This document shows, one piece after another, positions 17,347 to 26,594 of a stretch of 64,000 bases of DNA (positions within the stretch are counted from its first letter, which is position 1; each line of letters opens with the position of its first letter). The notes under the pieces are model-generated. The model saw only the letters and a program-made list of their open reading frames with translations, did not search any database and was not told the DNA's origin. The stretch lies in NCBI GenBank assembly GCA_041739225.1, contig JBGSOG010000046.1:1-64000 (forward strand). Reading direction: 5' to 3'. The DNA is from BOKV01 sp041739225. Lineage in GTDB: Bacteria > Pseudomonadota > Alphaproteobacteria > Rhizobiales > Rhizobiaceae. Both the position numbers and the translations under genes were made by a program.

Positions 17347-19140
17347 TCACACCAAAATCGTTGCTGGGTCTGCGTTGTCATAAAGCCGCTTCAGGAGGTT
17401 TGCCCGGCGGTCGAGCAATTTTCGGAAATTGAGATTGCCTTTGGCCGTAATCTCGCCGTCGGCAATCGATGGTGGCTCGGAAAGGATGATTGCCCGCGAA
17501 ATCCTGCCCGAAGATCCATGTCCGTGCAGGGTCTGCAATGCAGATGCAATATCGGAAGCAAGCGACGGGCACACAAGCGCGCCATCATTTTCGGCAACAT
17601 CTCTGCGCAGGCGTGCGCCGCCAGACGGGATGATCATGATGCCGACCTCGCTTCGGTCGGCGCCAGTTACAATGATGTCAGCCGCAACATCCTTGAGCAA
17701 TGCAAGCAGTTCCAGCCGGAGGTTCGCTGCGCGCACCCAAATGCCTGTGAGGAGCTTGAAGTCCTCGGATATCCGGCCATCAAACCGCATGCCTTTGGCC
17801 ATGTTGTCGGGATCGACGAACTTCACTGCGTCGCCTGTGCGCAAAAAGCCTTCCTCGTCAAAGGCATCGTGTGTTGCCTTCAGGTTTTCATGGTAGCCCG
17901 GCATGACATTGGGCCCTTTGGCGCGGAGCTCAAAACGCCCATCTTCTGCTGGGATCAGCTTGATGTGCACACCTGGAACCGGAACGCCGATGATGCCTGA
18001 CATCGTTGTTGGCTCATGCTGAATGATACATGCGGGCGCCGTTTCGGTCATGCCCCAGGAGGTGGTGAAAAGCGGCATGTCCCCGCGTATTTCATGGGCC
18101 ATGGTTTCAAGATCTGCCCAGACATCCTGCGGCAGGGAAGCACCTGCGTAGAACAACATGTCGAGCTGTTCAAAATAGCTTCGACGCAGTTCCGTGTCGG
18201 TGCGCATGGCATCGCGCAACATGGCAAAGCCGATCGGAACGTTGAACGCCAATGTGCTGCGGACCAGTCGCATGTTCTCCACCGTCCGTTTGACCAATCC
18301 AGCGACCGGCTTGCCCCCGTCAATGTAAAGAGAGCCGCCATTGGCCAGCATCATGTTGAAATTGTGCGATCCGCCGAAAACATGGTTCCATGGCAACCAG
18401 TCAACAATCCTTGGTTTGCGCTGTCCGAGAAATGGCAGAGCGGCCAGCAATTGCGCCTGGTTTGTGCACATCATCTGTTGGGTGGTCAGAACGCCCTTTG
18501 GCATTGCCGTAGACCCCGAGGTCATCAAAATTTTGGCAATGGTGTCGGGACCGACAAGGGCATTGGCGCTGTCTGCACCTGTGCCATCCAGCATCAATTC
18601 GGCAAGTGAGGTGATGCCGTTAACGCCACCTATGCTGGATACGCGATGAATGTTGGCAAAGATGTCGAGATTGAGGGCTTTGGCAAATCGATCACCGTCT
18701 GCGGCAAAAACCATTCCCGGCTTTACCAACCCGGCAACTTGCGCCAGTTGCGCATTGGCCGCGGGTATCAACGCATATTGCTCGGCAACCGGAACCACCG
18801 GAATACCGGCATACTGTGCGGCAAGCGCTATCAGTCCATGGTCAACACTGTTGCCGGAAATCACCAAAAGCGGTCTGTCCGGCCCCAGGCCGCGATCGAG
18901 CAGGCCATTGGCAAGCGCCCGAACCTGTTCAAGAGCCGCCTGATAACTGACGGTTCGCCATCCGTCGCCGGAGCGCTCGGCAACGAAAATTGCATCGGGC
19001 GTCAATTGCGCCCACTGCACCAGCCAGTCGGTGCTGCAACGTGCGACAGGCCCGTGCCGGACGGTACTGGAAAGCAGTATGGTTCCGTCAGCGCGGTCTT
19101 CGCGGATGACGCTGTGATTTCTAAACCTCTGCTCGTTCAT
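17347..19140 (-). CDS. fcs: Feruloyl/p-coumaroyl-CoA synthase (acyl-CoA ligase)
   Basis: This is an ANL-superfamily ligase of 597 residues from the ATG at 19140. The AMP-binding motif is ILMTSGSTAMPKGVL, followed by PWNHVFGGSHNFNMML and GGSLYIDGGKP, which are typical of feruloyl-CoA synthases, then TSWGMTETAP and the hinge GRISEDFKLLTG. It activates hydroxycinnamates to CoA thioesters. A TTG at 19200 overlapping the crotonase stop (TTGA) is an alternative start adding 20 residues; I prefer the ATG because family proteins begin close to this point. It is followed immediately by the amidohydrolase gene and preceded by a TRAP system likely to import its substrate. Confidence 0.87.
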   Translation of the reverse strand: MNEQRFRNHSVIREDRADGTILLSSTVRHGPVARCSTDWLVQWAQLTPDAIFVAERSGDGWRTVSYQAALEQVRALANGLLDRGLGPDRPLLVISGNSVDHGLIALAAQYAGIPVVPVAEQYALIPAANAQLAQVAGLVKPGMVFAADGDRFAKALNLDIFANIHRVSSIGGVNGITSLAELMLDGTGADSANALVGPDTIAKILMTSGSTAMPKGVLTTQQMMCTNQAQLLAALPFLGQRKPRIVDWLPWNHVFGGSHNFNMMLANGGSLYIDGGKPVAGLVKRTVENMRLVRSTLAFNVPIGFAMLRDAMRTDTELRRSYFEQLDMLFYAGASLPQDVWADLETMAHEIRGDMPLFTTSWGMTETAPACIIQHEPTTMSGIIGVPVPGVHIKLIPAEDGRFELRAKGPNVMPGYHENLKATHDAFDEEGFLRTGDAVKFVDPDNMAKGMRFDGRISEDFKLLTGIWVRAANLRLELLALLKDVAADIIVTGADRSEVGIMIIPSGGARLRRDVAENDGALVCPSLASDIASALQTLHGHGSSGRISRAIILSEPPSIADGEITAKGNLNFRKLLDRRANLLKRLYDNADPATILV

Positions 19141-19196
19141 TTTCCAGGTTTTCCCATGCACTCGACCAGGTACAACATTCAAAGCGGGTAATTTGC

Positions 19197-19967
19197 TCAA
19201 CGGAACCGGGGAGCGCGCTTTTCAAGAAAGGCCGCAAGGCCCTCCTGCGCATCCGGACTGGTCTGGGTGATTGCTGCGCACAGGCTCTCGGTGAAAAGCC
19301 CGTCCTGTTTCGACATGTCTTCAATGCGCGAAAGCGCCTGGATCATGATGTAATTCGACAAGGGTGCGTTGGTTGCGATGCGTGAAGCGAGTTCCTTGGC
19401 CATCTGCAAGGCGGCGCCTTCGTTTGCCAAATAATGCGCCAAACCCAGGCGGACGCCATCGGCTGCATCGTATTTGCGACCGGTAAGCATCATCTCTATC
19501 ATCCGGTCGGCACCCAGCAAGCGCCCGATCCGCACACTGGCACCGCCGCCGACAAAGATGCCACGCCGCCCTTCGGGTAGCTGGAAAATGGTCGAAGGCT
19601 CGGCAATTCGCACATGGGTCGCCGCGGCAAGCTCCAGACCGCCGCCAATGACCGCGCCGAACATGGCAGAGACAACCGGAAGTCCGCCGTACTGAACGCG
19701 CTCCATCACACTGTGCCAGCCGCGCGAATGGCGCATTGTCGCTTCAGCGTCACGCGCGACGTGCTCTGACAGATCGAGTCCAGAGCAAAAATGCCCGGCC
19801 GTGCCGGTCAAGACGGCTGCCTTGATGCCTGCAGGCGGGGCACTGAAAAAGCCGTCGATGGCGGCCAGCAGTCCGTCGGACATGGCGTTGCGCTTGTCCG
19901 GACGGTTCATGGTCAATACGGCAATTGGCCCGTCGAACTCGATGATCAGATTTTGTGAAGCAGACAT
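19197..19967 (-). CDS. Crotonase/enoyl-CoA hydratase-family protein
   Basis: This 256-residue crotonase has the motifs VLTMNRPDKRNAMS, an oxyanion-hole segment FCSGLDLSEH, GGGLELAAATHVRIAE and FQLPEGRRGIFVGGGAS. It lacks the strong resemblance to the hydratase-lyase (Ech) that makes vanillin directly from feruloyl-CoA. Simple hydration of the cinnamoyl-CoA double bond, leading to a beta-oxidative route, is therefore more likely. The start at 19967 follows AAGGGT; an upstream ATG at 19988 lacks a ribosome site. It lies between the TRAP genes and the ligase, whose alternative TTG start would overlap its stop. Confidence 0.82.
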   Translation of the reverse strand: MSASQNLIIEFDGPIAVLTMNRPDKRNAMSDGLLAAIDGFFSAPPAGIKAAVLTGTAGHFCSGLDLSEHVARDAEATMRHSRGWHSVMERVQYGGLPVVSAMFGAVIGGGLELAAATHVRIAEPSTIFQLPEGRRGIFVGGGASVRIGRLLGADRMIEMMLTGRKYDAADGVRLGLAHYLANEGAALQMAKELASRIATNAPLSNYIMIQALSRIEDMSKQDGLFTESLCAAITQTSPDAQEGLAAFLEKRAPRFR

Positions 19968-20042
19968 GACTACCCTTGGTGTTGCCATTTGTTGTTGACT
20001 GGAATGAATTGCCCCAAGGGTTCATCCTGTCTTCGGACTGCC

Positions 20043-21353
20043 CTAAAGCAGAAATAGCGTGATTGCAGGAAACGCTGCCAGAATGATGACTCGCACAATG
20101 TCGGACGCAACAAACCAGGTGACGGCGCGATAGGTTTCCACGATCGGAGTGGTGCGATCCATGGCGTTGATCACGAACAGGTTGAGCCCCACCGGTGGAG
20201 TAATCAGCCCAACCTCTACAACAATCAGAACCAGAATTCCGAACCAGATTGCCATGTGTTCCTGACTGAGGCCGAAGTCGAGACCGGTCATCATCGGGAA
20301 GAATATGGGGATCGTCAGCAAGATCATCGAAAGGCTGTCCATGACGCATCCCAAAATGAGATAGATGACCAGGATCACCGCCAGAACAGTCCACGGGCCG
20401 TAACCCTGTTCGACTACAAAGGTGGAAAGCAATTGCGGAGCCTGTGTCAGCGCCAGAAACGAATTGAAAAACGCGGCCCCCAGTACGATGAAAAAGATCA
20501 TCGCAGTGCCGCTGGCCGTCGCAATCAATGCCTCGCGAAACTTGGCAAAGGTCAATCCGCCTGATGCCCAGGCGATAATACCGGTGCCCAGCGCACCCAC
20601 CGATGCGCCCTCGGTCGGGGTAAACACGCCCCAGTAAATCCCGCCGACGACCGAAATGAAAACCAGCAACACCGGCCAGATTTGAAAAAGGCTGCGGAAT
20701 CTTTCAGCATATGGAACCCGCGGCTCGCTTCCGGCTGAGTCCGGATGGACGCGAACGTAGAGCGCAATGACAACCAGGTAGCCGATTGCCGCCAAAATTC
20801 CGGGAATAAAAGCTGCCAGAAACAGCTTGGCAATGTTTTGTTCCGTGAGCGTTGCATAGACCACCAGAACAACCGACGGCGGAATGAGAATGCCGAGCGT
20901 TCCACCGGCGGCGAGTGTGGCTGTGGTAAGCCCGCCGGAATAGCCGGCACGCCGCAATTCCGGCAGTGCGACCTTGCCCATGGCTGCAGCCGTCGCAAGC
21001 GACGATCCGCAAATGGCACCAAATCCGGCGCAGGCCCCGATTGCCGCCATTGCGGTGCCACCCTTGTGATGGCCCAGCCAGCTCTCGGCAGCCTTGAACA
21101 GTGCGCGGCTCATGCCGCCTATTCCTGCGAAATGGCCCATCAACAGGAAAATCGGGACGATCGAGAGGGAATAGTTGGAGAAGGTGGTGAATGTTTCATA
21201 CTTGAGTTTGGACAGGACTGTATTGGGGTTGCCGGTGACAATCCAGGTGCCGCCTATGCCACAAACAAGCATGGCAAGGCCTATGGGCGCGCGCAGGAAA
21301 ATCATTCCCAGAAGGATGGGGAAGGACCAAAGTCCGATTTCAAAATTGCTCAA
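20043..21353 (-). CDS. TRAP transporter large permease (DctM family)
   Basis: The 436-residue membrane protein has about 12 helices and DctM signatures, including ACAGFGAICGSSLATAAAMG, GTLGILIPPSVVLVVYATL, GGIYWGVFTPTEGA and VEVGLITPPVGLN. It is the transport channel of a second TRAP system. The gene begins four bases inside the DctQ gene (ATGA overlap) and is followed 75 bases later by the crotonase gene. Its substrate is probably an aromatic acid such as p-coumarate or ferulate; TRAP importers for hydroxycinnamates are known in Rhodopseudomonas (TarPQM). Confidence 0.88.
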   Translation of the reverse strand: MSNFEIGLWSFPILLGMIFLRAPIGLAMLVCGIGGTWIVTGNPNTVLSKLKYETFTTFSNYSLSIVPIFLLMGHFAGIGGMSRALFKAAESWLGHHKGGTAMAAIGACAGFGAICGSSLATAAAMGKVALPELRRAGYSGGLTTATLAAGGTLGILIPPSVVLVVYATLTEQNIAKLFLAAFIPGILAAIGYLVVIALYVRVHPDSAGSEPRVPYAERFRSLFQIWPVLLVFISVVGGIYWGVFTPTEGASVGALGTGIIAWASGGLTFAKFREALIATASGTAMIFFIVLGAAFFNSFLALTQAPQLLSTFVVEQGYGPWTVLAVILVIYLILGCVMDSLSMILLTIPIFFPMMTGLDFGLSQEHMAIWFGILVLIVVEVGLITPPVGLNLFVINAMDRTTPIVETYRAVTWFVASDIVRVIILAAFPAITLFLL

Positions 21354-21874
21354 TGCGACCCCTCCTCAGCAAACGGGCGAGAGTCCTGGCCTGTCGCCGC
21401 TGCCCTGCAGCGGTCCCATGCAGACCAGACGGTCACAATGAATGCGATGAAAGCGGGAACTACGCTGGCCGCATATGCCCACCAGATCGGGAACTGGATC
21501 AGAAACGTGGTTTCACCGTTCTGCTGTTTGGTAAGCATGCCCTCGTAGAGCCGCCAAACAACAACGGCCATCACCAGGGCAAACATGATTTCCCAAAATG
21601 CGATGATCGTACGGTTAAAACTGACTGGCAGTGGCGATGTGAATACATCGACTGTCGCGTGCGCGGACTTGAACTGGCAAACCGGCAGGAATGCAAAGAT
21701 ACAAAACGCGATGCCAGCTTCCAGCAACTCGAAATCGCCCTTGACGGGTCCCAGACCGGCAAAGGTGAATGCACGGCCTGCAATGCTGATGCAGGTCATT
21801 GTGACCAGTGCAACAAGCATGGCGCCACCTGCATAGGCGCTGGACAGAGCCAGAAAACGAATGAATTTTTCCAT
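21350..21874 (-). CDS. TRAP transporter small permease (DctQ family)
   Basis: The 174-residue protein has four predicted helices, and residues near 58-85 read FCIFAFLPVCQFKSAHATVDVF, the region that corresponds to the DctQ core. It partners the DctM protein encoded next (4-base overlap) and the binding protein encoded before it. The 50-base gap from the binding-protein gene contains a perfect ten-base hairpin. Confidence 0.85.
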   Translation of the reverse strand: MEKFIRFLALSSAYAGGAMLVALVTMTCISIAGRAFTFAGLGPVKGDFELLEAGIAFCIFAFLPVCQFKSAHATVDVFTSPLPVSFNRTIIAFWEIMFALVMAVVVWRLYEGMLTKQQNGETTFLIQFPIWWAYAASVVPAFIAFIVTVWSAWDRCRAAATGQDSRPFAEEGSH

Positions 21875-21885
21875 GGTGATTGACG

Positions 21886-21911
21886 CCGGCCTGCTGGTGT
21901 CAGCAGGCCGG
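21886..21911 (-). other. Strong hairpin between dctP-like and dctQ-like genes
   Basis: CCGGCCTGCT-GGTGTC-AGCAGGCCGG has ten-base perfect arms and sits directly after the binding-protein stop codon on the minus strand. It matches the arrangement at the first TRAP operon. Confidence 0.7.
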
Positions 21912-21924
21912 TTGCTGTCGCTTT

Positions 21925-22959
21925 CTATTTCGAGTTGGCTGCGATTGCTGCTCGCGCTTCTTCAAGAAGTCCCTTGCCGTCAATGCCGGCGGCGTCCATC
22001 TCCTTGATCCACGCGTCTATCGTCGGTTGCGCGGCCAGTTTCCAGGCGTCTATTTCCGCTGGCGTCAATTCAACGATGTTGTTGCCAAGGTCTGTTGCGA
22101 TCTTCCGCGCCTTTGCATCAGCGTCCTGGCTCACCTTGCCGGCATTTGCCGAGAAATCAGCACCGGAATTGGCGTTGATCACGGCTTTCAGATCGTCCGG
22201 CAGCTTGTCATAAACCCCTTTGTTCATGGCCAAAATGAACGCAGCGGTGTAGAGCGGCGCGCCGGGAAACTCGGTGTGGTTTTTCACAAGTTCCGAAGAC
22301 TTGATCGAGGCCGTGACTTCCCATGGCAGGATTGTTGCATCGATCACGCCTTTTGAGAGTGATTCCGGCACAGCAGGAACCGGCATGCCCACTGCTGTTG
22401 CGCCCAGCGATGTCACCATCATGTTGGTGACCCGGCTCGGTGCACGCAGCTTGACCCCCTTGAGGTCCTCAATCGACTTGATCGGGTTTTTCGAGTGGAT
22501 GAGGCCGGGGCCATGCGTCCACATGCCGATGATTTTCACGTCCTTGTATTCGGTGTCGAACATGTACTTCTCGCCAAGTTGCCAGAGCGTTCGTGAAGCG
22601 CCGGCGGCATCCTTGATCATGAACGGCAATTCAACCACTTCAGTGCGCGGGAAGCGACCGGGAGTGTAGCCGGGAAGGGTCCAGACGACATCGGCGACAC
22701 CTTCCGTCACTTGATCGATGAGTTCACCGGGCTTGCCGCCAAGCTGCATGGCCGGATAATGCTCGAATTTGATACGGCCACCCGATTCCGCCTCAATTTT
22801 CTGCATCCATGGCACAAGCACGCCAGCCGGGACCGGTGCCTGTGCAGGCAGGAACTGGTGCAGCTTGAGAACAACTTCCTGGGCAAATGCGCCCGATGTC
22901 GAGAGGGCCAGCACCGCCGCGCCCATCAGGCTTTTTCTGATGATGTTCATGGTTTTCAT
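21925..22959 (-). CDS. TRAP transporter solute-binding protein (DctP family)
   Basis: The 344-residue protein has a signal peptide of about 26 residues ending SGAFAQ. The mature chain starts with VVLKLHQFLPAQ and includes IEDLKGVKLRAPSRV with the conserved substrate-binding Arg, typical of DctP proteins. A TRAP binding protein of this type fits uptake of aromatic carboxylates; the genes before it (pobA) and after it (ligase, crotonase, amidohydrolase) support a hydroxycinnamate or hydroxybenzoate ligand. CGGAGGAG precedes the start. The gap to pobA is only 54 bases, so it is probably co-transcribed with pcaCHGB-pobA. Confidence 0.88.
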   Translation of the reverse strand: MKTMNIIRKSLMGAAVLALSTSGAFAQEVVLKLHQFLPAQAPVPAGVLVPWMQKIEAESGGRIKFEHYPAMQLGGKPGELIDQVTEGVADVVWTLPGYTPGRFPRTEVVELPFMIKDAAGASRTLWQLGEKYMFDTEYKDVKIIGMWTHGPGLIHSKNPIKSIEDLKGVKLRAPSRVTNMMVTSLGATAVGMPVPAVPESLSKGVIDATILPWEVTASIKSSELVKNHTEFPGAPLYTAAFILAMNKGVYDKLPDDLKAVINANSGADFSANAGKVSQDADAKARKIATDLGNNIVELTPAEIDAWKLAAQPTIDAWIKEMDAAGIDGKGLLEEARAAIAANSK

Positions 22960-23013
22960 TTTCTCCTCCGTTGTTGAAAATTTCCGCCTTGGCTTGCGCC
23001 GCAGCCTTGCTCC

Positions 23014-24183
23014 TCAGAACGCAAGTCCGGTGTAGTTTTCGGACATTGCGGTTTGCGCCGCCACCGACGACGCGATGTAGTCGATTTCGCTTTCCTGGAT
23101 GCGTTGTTCAAAGTCCGACTGTTCCGGAAACCGGTGCATCAGCGTTGTCATCCACCAGGAAAAACGAATTGCCTTCCAAACGCGCGCCAGTGCCCGCGCG
23201 CTGTATTGCTCAATTCCTGTATCGCCGTCGCCGCGATAATGCCCGATCAACGCCTGCGAAAGGTAATGAACATCCGAGACGGCGAGGTTCAGGCCTTTCG
23301 CGCCGGTCGGTGGCACAATATGTGCCGCATCGCCGCACAGAAAAAGCCGGCCCCAGCGCATGGGTTCATTCACAAAACTGCGCAGCGGTGCGATCGACTT
23401 CTCAATCGAGGGGCCGGTCTCGAGGGTTTCTGCAGCATCGTTTGGAAGCCGGCGGCGCAGTTCATCCCAAAATGCGCCATCGCTCCATGAATCCACTTTC
23501 TCGTCGGCAGGGACCTGAATGTAGTAGCGCGACAAAGTGTGGCTGCGCATCGAAGCCAGCGCAAATCCGCGCCCATGGTTTGCATAAATGAGTTCGTGCG
23601 AAACTGGCCTGGTTCGCGACAAAACGCCCAGCCATCCAAATGGATAGACGCGCTCGAATTCCTTGCGGGCACCTGAAGGAATGGACTGGCGGCTGACCCC
23701 ATGGAAACCATCGCAACCAGCGATGTAGTCACAGTCCAGGCGGTGGGTTGAACCATCTTTTTGGTAAGTCACGTAGGGACTGCCGGTTTCCAGGTCGTGC
23801 AAGCCTACAGCCTCGACATTTTCGATCAATGTGGTGCCGATTTTTGCCTGTGCATCATAGAGGTCTTTTGTTACTTCGGTCTGGCCGTAGACCATTGCCG
23901 CCTTGCCGCATGATTTTACGAAGTCAACGCGGAACTGGCGGTTTTGCGCGGCCAGAAAACAGCCCTCGTGCACCAGCCCCTCAGCGTCCATGCGCGTCGC
24001 CAGACCGGCTTGTCGAAGCAGTTCTGTGGTGCCCCATTCAAGCACACCGGCGCGAATGCGCTTGAGAACATGTTCCTTTGACTGGCGCTCAACGACAATC
24101 GTTTCGATGCCCGCCAGATTGAGGATTTGCGAGAGCAACATGCCAGCCGGGCCACCGCCGATGATCGCGACCTGGGTTCTCAT
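23014..24183 (-). CDS. pobA: 4-Hydroxybenzoate 3-monooxygenase
   Basis: The 389-residue flavoprotein is exactly the usual PobA length. It shows the FAD motif IIGGGPAG, IRAGVLEWG, the DG motif in IAGCDGFHGVSR, and LFLCGDAAHIVPPTGAKGLN. It hydroxylates 4-hydroxybenzoate to protocatechuate with NAD(P)H and oxygen. The start at 24183 overlaps the pcaB stop (ATGA); an earlier in-frame start at 24273 would overlap pcaB by 94 bases. Placement after pcaB puts the substrate-making step in the same operon as ring cleavage. No separate pobR-type regulator gene is next to it. Confidence 0.95.
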   Translation of the reverse strand: MRTQVAIIGGGPAGMLLSQILNLAGIETIVVERQSKEHVLKRIRAGVLEWGTTELLRQAGLATRMDAEGLVHEGCFLAAQNRQFRVDFVKSCGKAAMVYGQTEVTKDLYDAQAKIGTTLIENVEAVGLHDLETGSPYVTYQKDGSTHRLDCDYIAGCDGFHGVSRQSIPSGARKEFERVYPFGWLGVLSRTRPVSHELIYANHGRGFALASMRSHTLSRYYIQVPADEKVDSWSDGAFWDELRRRLPNDAAETLETGPSIEKSIAPLRSFVNEPMRWGRLFLCGDAAHIVPPTGAKGLNLAVSDVHYLSQALIGHYRGDGDTGIEQYSARALARVWKAIRFSWWMTTLMHRFPEQSDFEQRIQESEIDYIASSVAAQTAMSENYTGLAF

Positions 24184-25226
24184 GCTCCCAATTCCTCCAC
24201 CGTGTTCAGGAGTTCTTTTGCCAGACGCGTGGAGGCGCCTGCCGACAGCACCAATTGCGGCAGTGCCATCCATTCCAGTGTCCAGGCAGCGCCGGACCGC
24301 TCGTTTTCATGGAGCAATCCCTGGTGGAGGCCCGACAGAAGGGATGCATTGAACCGCGCAAGCGCCACAAGCGCTTCCGCCTTTACCGGGTTTTGTTTGT
24401 GCGCCATCGCAGATGAGCCGCCGGTGCCGGAAAGCCGGACCTCGGAAATTTCGTTTTGGGCCATCAAGGTCATGTCGAGGCCAATTTTGCCGAGCGCACC
24501 GGAAACTGCGCAGCATGCTTCGCCAAGCGCGGTTACGGGCAAACGAACCGCATGCCACACACCGTGCGTCGAAAGACCGAGCCGCCCGGCCAGTTTTGTC
24601 CGGAACGCATCCATGTCGACACCGGGAAATGAAACTGTTCCAACCGGGCCACCAAACTGTAGCGAAAAGTCCAACCGTTCGACCGTTGCCATCGCGCCTT
24701 GCACGAGTGAACGCCATGTCTGCAATCGGTCGGCGACGGAAATTGGCAAGGCTTGCTGCATGCGGGTGCGGGCCATGAGTTCCCGGCCACCAAAGCGGAC
24801 CGTCAAATGATCCAAAATGCCTGAAATTTCGTCGAGGCGGGCGGACAAGATGTTGAATGCGGATTTCGCACGCAGCATCATCGACGTATCGACAGCGTCC
24901 TGGCTGGTAGATCCCAAGTGAAAATGCTGCCTTGCCGGTTCAGGCAACAATTGTCGCAACATGTCGACCAGTGCCGGCGCCACCACCCCGTCGCGCGCCA
25001 TTGCCGGGCCAATGGTTGCAGCGTTGCCAGCAAAGGCATTTGCCGCAGCCTTGATCGCTTCAACCGATGTCACCGGCAGCAGCCCGAAATCCGCCTGGGT
25101 TGCCGCCAGCGCCATCTCGAAATCCAGCATAGCCTTCAGATCGGCGTCCACTTCAAAAAACGCGGCAATTTCCCCATCACCCAGCAAGGGGGCAAGAAAA
25201 CCGGAATTGGAAAGCGTGTAGGACAT
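24180..25226 (-). CDS. pcaB: 3-Carboxy-cis,cis-muconate cycloisomerase
   Basis: The 348-residue protein belongs to the fumarase/aspartase superfamily. It has GSTSQDAVDTSMMLR (catalytic region) and the superfamily signature GSSAMAHKQNP near residue 270. It converts carboxymuconate to 4-carboxymuconolactone. It is shorter than some PcaB proteins (about 450 residues) but matches the short alphaproteobacterial form. It follows pcaG by 11 bases and is coupled to pobA. Confidence 0.93.
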   Translation of the reverse strand: MSYTLSNSGFLAPLLGDGEIAAFFEVDADLKAMLDFEMALAATQADFGLLPVTSVEAIKAAANAFAGNAATIGPAMARDGVVAPALVDMLRQLLPEPARQHFHLGSTSQDAVDTSMMLRAKSAFNILSARLDEISGILDHLTVRFGGRELMARTRMQQALPISVADRLQTWRSLVQGAMATVERLDFSLQFGGPVGTVSFPGVDMDAFRTKLAGRLGLSTHGVWHAVRLPVTALGEACCAVSGALGKIGLDMTLMAQNEISEVRLSGTGGSSAMAHKQNPVKAEALVALARFNASLLSGLHQGLLHENERSGAAWTLEWMALPQLVLSAGASTRLAKELLNTVEELGA

Positions 25227-25237
25227 CCTTTGCTTCC

Positions 25238-25852
25238 TCAGATGTCGAAGAAAGCGGTTTCGGCGTCGCCTTGCAGGCGTATGTCAAACGTGAAGCTGTT
25301 GCCCTTGCGCGGTGCAATCAGCGTCCCGGCCCGGTCTTGCAGTTCGACGCGTGACAACAATGGATCCTTGTCGTTTGCCTCCTCCTCATCGGAAAAATAC
25401 ATGCGGGTGTTGAGGCCGATGTTGATGCCACGCGCCACGATCCAGAAGGAAATGTGCGGTGCCTGCATTCGCCCGTCCGGCCAAGGCACGGCGCCCGGCT
25501 TTATGGTTTCGAAAGCGAATGTTCCGTCCTCAATGTTTGCTGGCTGGCGTCCCCAACCGGAAAAATTGCGATCGGCCTTGCCCCGCGTTTCTGAAGGACT
25601 GTTGTAAAGCCCCGCAGCGTCTGCTTGCCAGATTTCGATGACTGCGTCCTTCAACGGCGCACCGGCCCCGTCCAGCACACGGCCTGTGACGACAATGCGT
25701 TCGCCTCTGGTGTTTTCATTCACCATGGCCGCGCCGAGGTCGGCAGCAAGAATTCCGGAAATACCGATGAAATTGGGAGCAAGGCCAATGTGCACGTAAG
25801 GCCCGGCCGTTTGCGATGCTGTCTCCTTGAGCCTTTCCAGCCGCTGGACCAT
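25238..25852 (-). CDS. pcaG: Protocatechuate 3,4-dioxygenase alpha subunit
   Basis: This 204-residue protein begins MVQRLERLKETASQTAGPYV and includes IEIWQADAAGLYNSP and GWGRQPAN, typical of the non-iron-binding alpha subunit of intradiol dioxygenases. The start at 25852 is one base after the pcaH stop; a longer in-frame reading from 25933 would overlap pcaH. It forms the dioxygenase with PcaH, opening the protocatechuate ring to 3-carboxy-cis,cis-muconate. Confidence 0.93.
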   Translation of the reverse strand: MVQRLERLKETASQTAGPYVHIGLAPNFIGISGILAADLGAAMVNENTRGERIVVTGRVLDGAGAPLKDAVIEIWQADAAGLYNSPSETRGKADRNFSGWGRQPANIEDGTFAFETIKPGAVPWPDGRMQAPHISFWIVARGINIGLNTRMYFSDEEEANDKDPLLSRVELQDRAGTLIAPRKGNSFTFDIRLQGDAETAFFDI

Positions 25853-25853
25853 T

Positions 25854-26594
25854 TCAGTTGCCCTCCAGACGGTTCTCGAACAGCGTGGAACGTCTGCCGC
25901 GCAAGACGATGTCGAATTTGTAGGCGCGCGCATCCATGGGAATGGTGTTTGCCATGTCGAGCACTGCCACCAGACCTGCTATCGCCGCCTCGTCCTTGAT
26001 GGTGCGTACGATTGGGCAAAGGGGGATCAGCGGATCGCCCTCGAAATACATTTGTGTAATCAACCTCTGGGCAAAGCCGCTGCCGAAAACCGAGAAATGA
26101 ATGTGCGACGGGCGCCAGTCATTGATGCCATTGGGCCAGGGGTAGGGGCCGGGCTTGATTGTGCGAAACATGTAGCGACCCTCGCCGTCGGCAAGGCAGC
26201 GCCCGCAGCCGCCGAAATCAGGATCGAGTGCAGCGACGTATCCTTCCTTTTTGTGGCGGTACCGGCCTCCGGCATTGGCCTGCCAAACCTCTATCAGCAC
26301 ATCGGGAACCGGCTTGCCACGCTCGTCGAGGACCCGGCCATGCACGACAATGCGCTCGCCTATTGCCGTCTGGCCAGACCTTGCAAAATTCGTGAGGAGG
26401 TCATTGTCAAGTTCTCCCAACATGGACTGCCCGAAAGCAGGTCCGGTTGTTTCGCTTGCGGTATTGGCGAAAGAAATCAATGAGCGACGGGGTGCGCGCA
26501 AAACCGAAGATTTGTAGGCAGGGTCCAGGGCAACCGGATGCCAATTGCGGTCACGAGGATAGAATGCGCCTGTTTCGGGTCGAAGATTGCTCAT
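25854..26594 (-). CDS. pcaH: Protocatechuate 3,4-dioxygenase beta subunit
   Basis: This 246-residue subunit contains the iron site: tyrosines in the signature region (VEVWQANAGGRYRHK) and in PGPYPWPN, and the two histidines in PSHIHFSV. The N-terminal part (YPRDRNWHPVALDPAYKSSVLRAP) is typical of PcaH. It is the catalytic half of the Fe(III) intradiol dioxygenase. Start and stop are tightly joined to pcaC (ATGA overlap) and pcaG. Confidence 0.95.
   Translation of the reverse strand: MSNLRPETGAFYPRDRNWHPVALDPAYKSSVLRAPRRSLISFANTASETTGPAFGQSMLGELDNDLLTNFARSGQTAIGERIVVHGRVLDERGKPVPDVLIEVWQANAGGRYRHKKEGYVAALDPDFGGCGRCLADGEGRYMFRTIKPGPYPWPNGINDWRPSHIHFSVFGSGFAQRLITQMYFEGDPLIPLCPIVRTIKDEAAIAGLVAVLDMANTIPMDARAYKFDIVLRGRRSTLFENRLEGN

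Noticed and set aside
19197..19967. Crotonase as the feruloyl-CoA hydratase-lyase (Ech)
   Set aside because: The segments around the oxyanion hole and the helix after LPEG differ from Ech proteins that I can recall; a plain hydratase fits better, though assay is needed.
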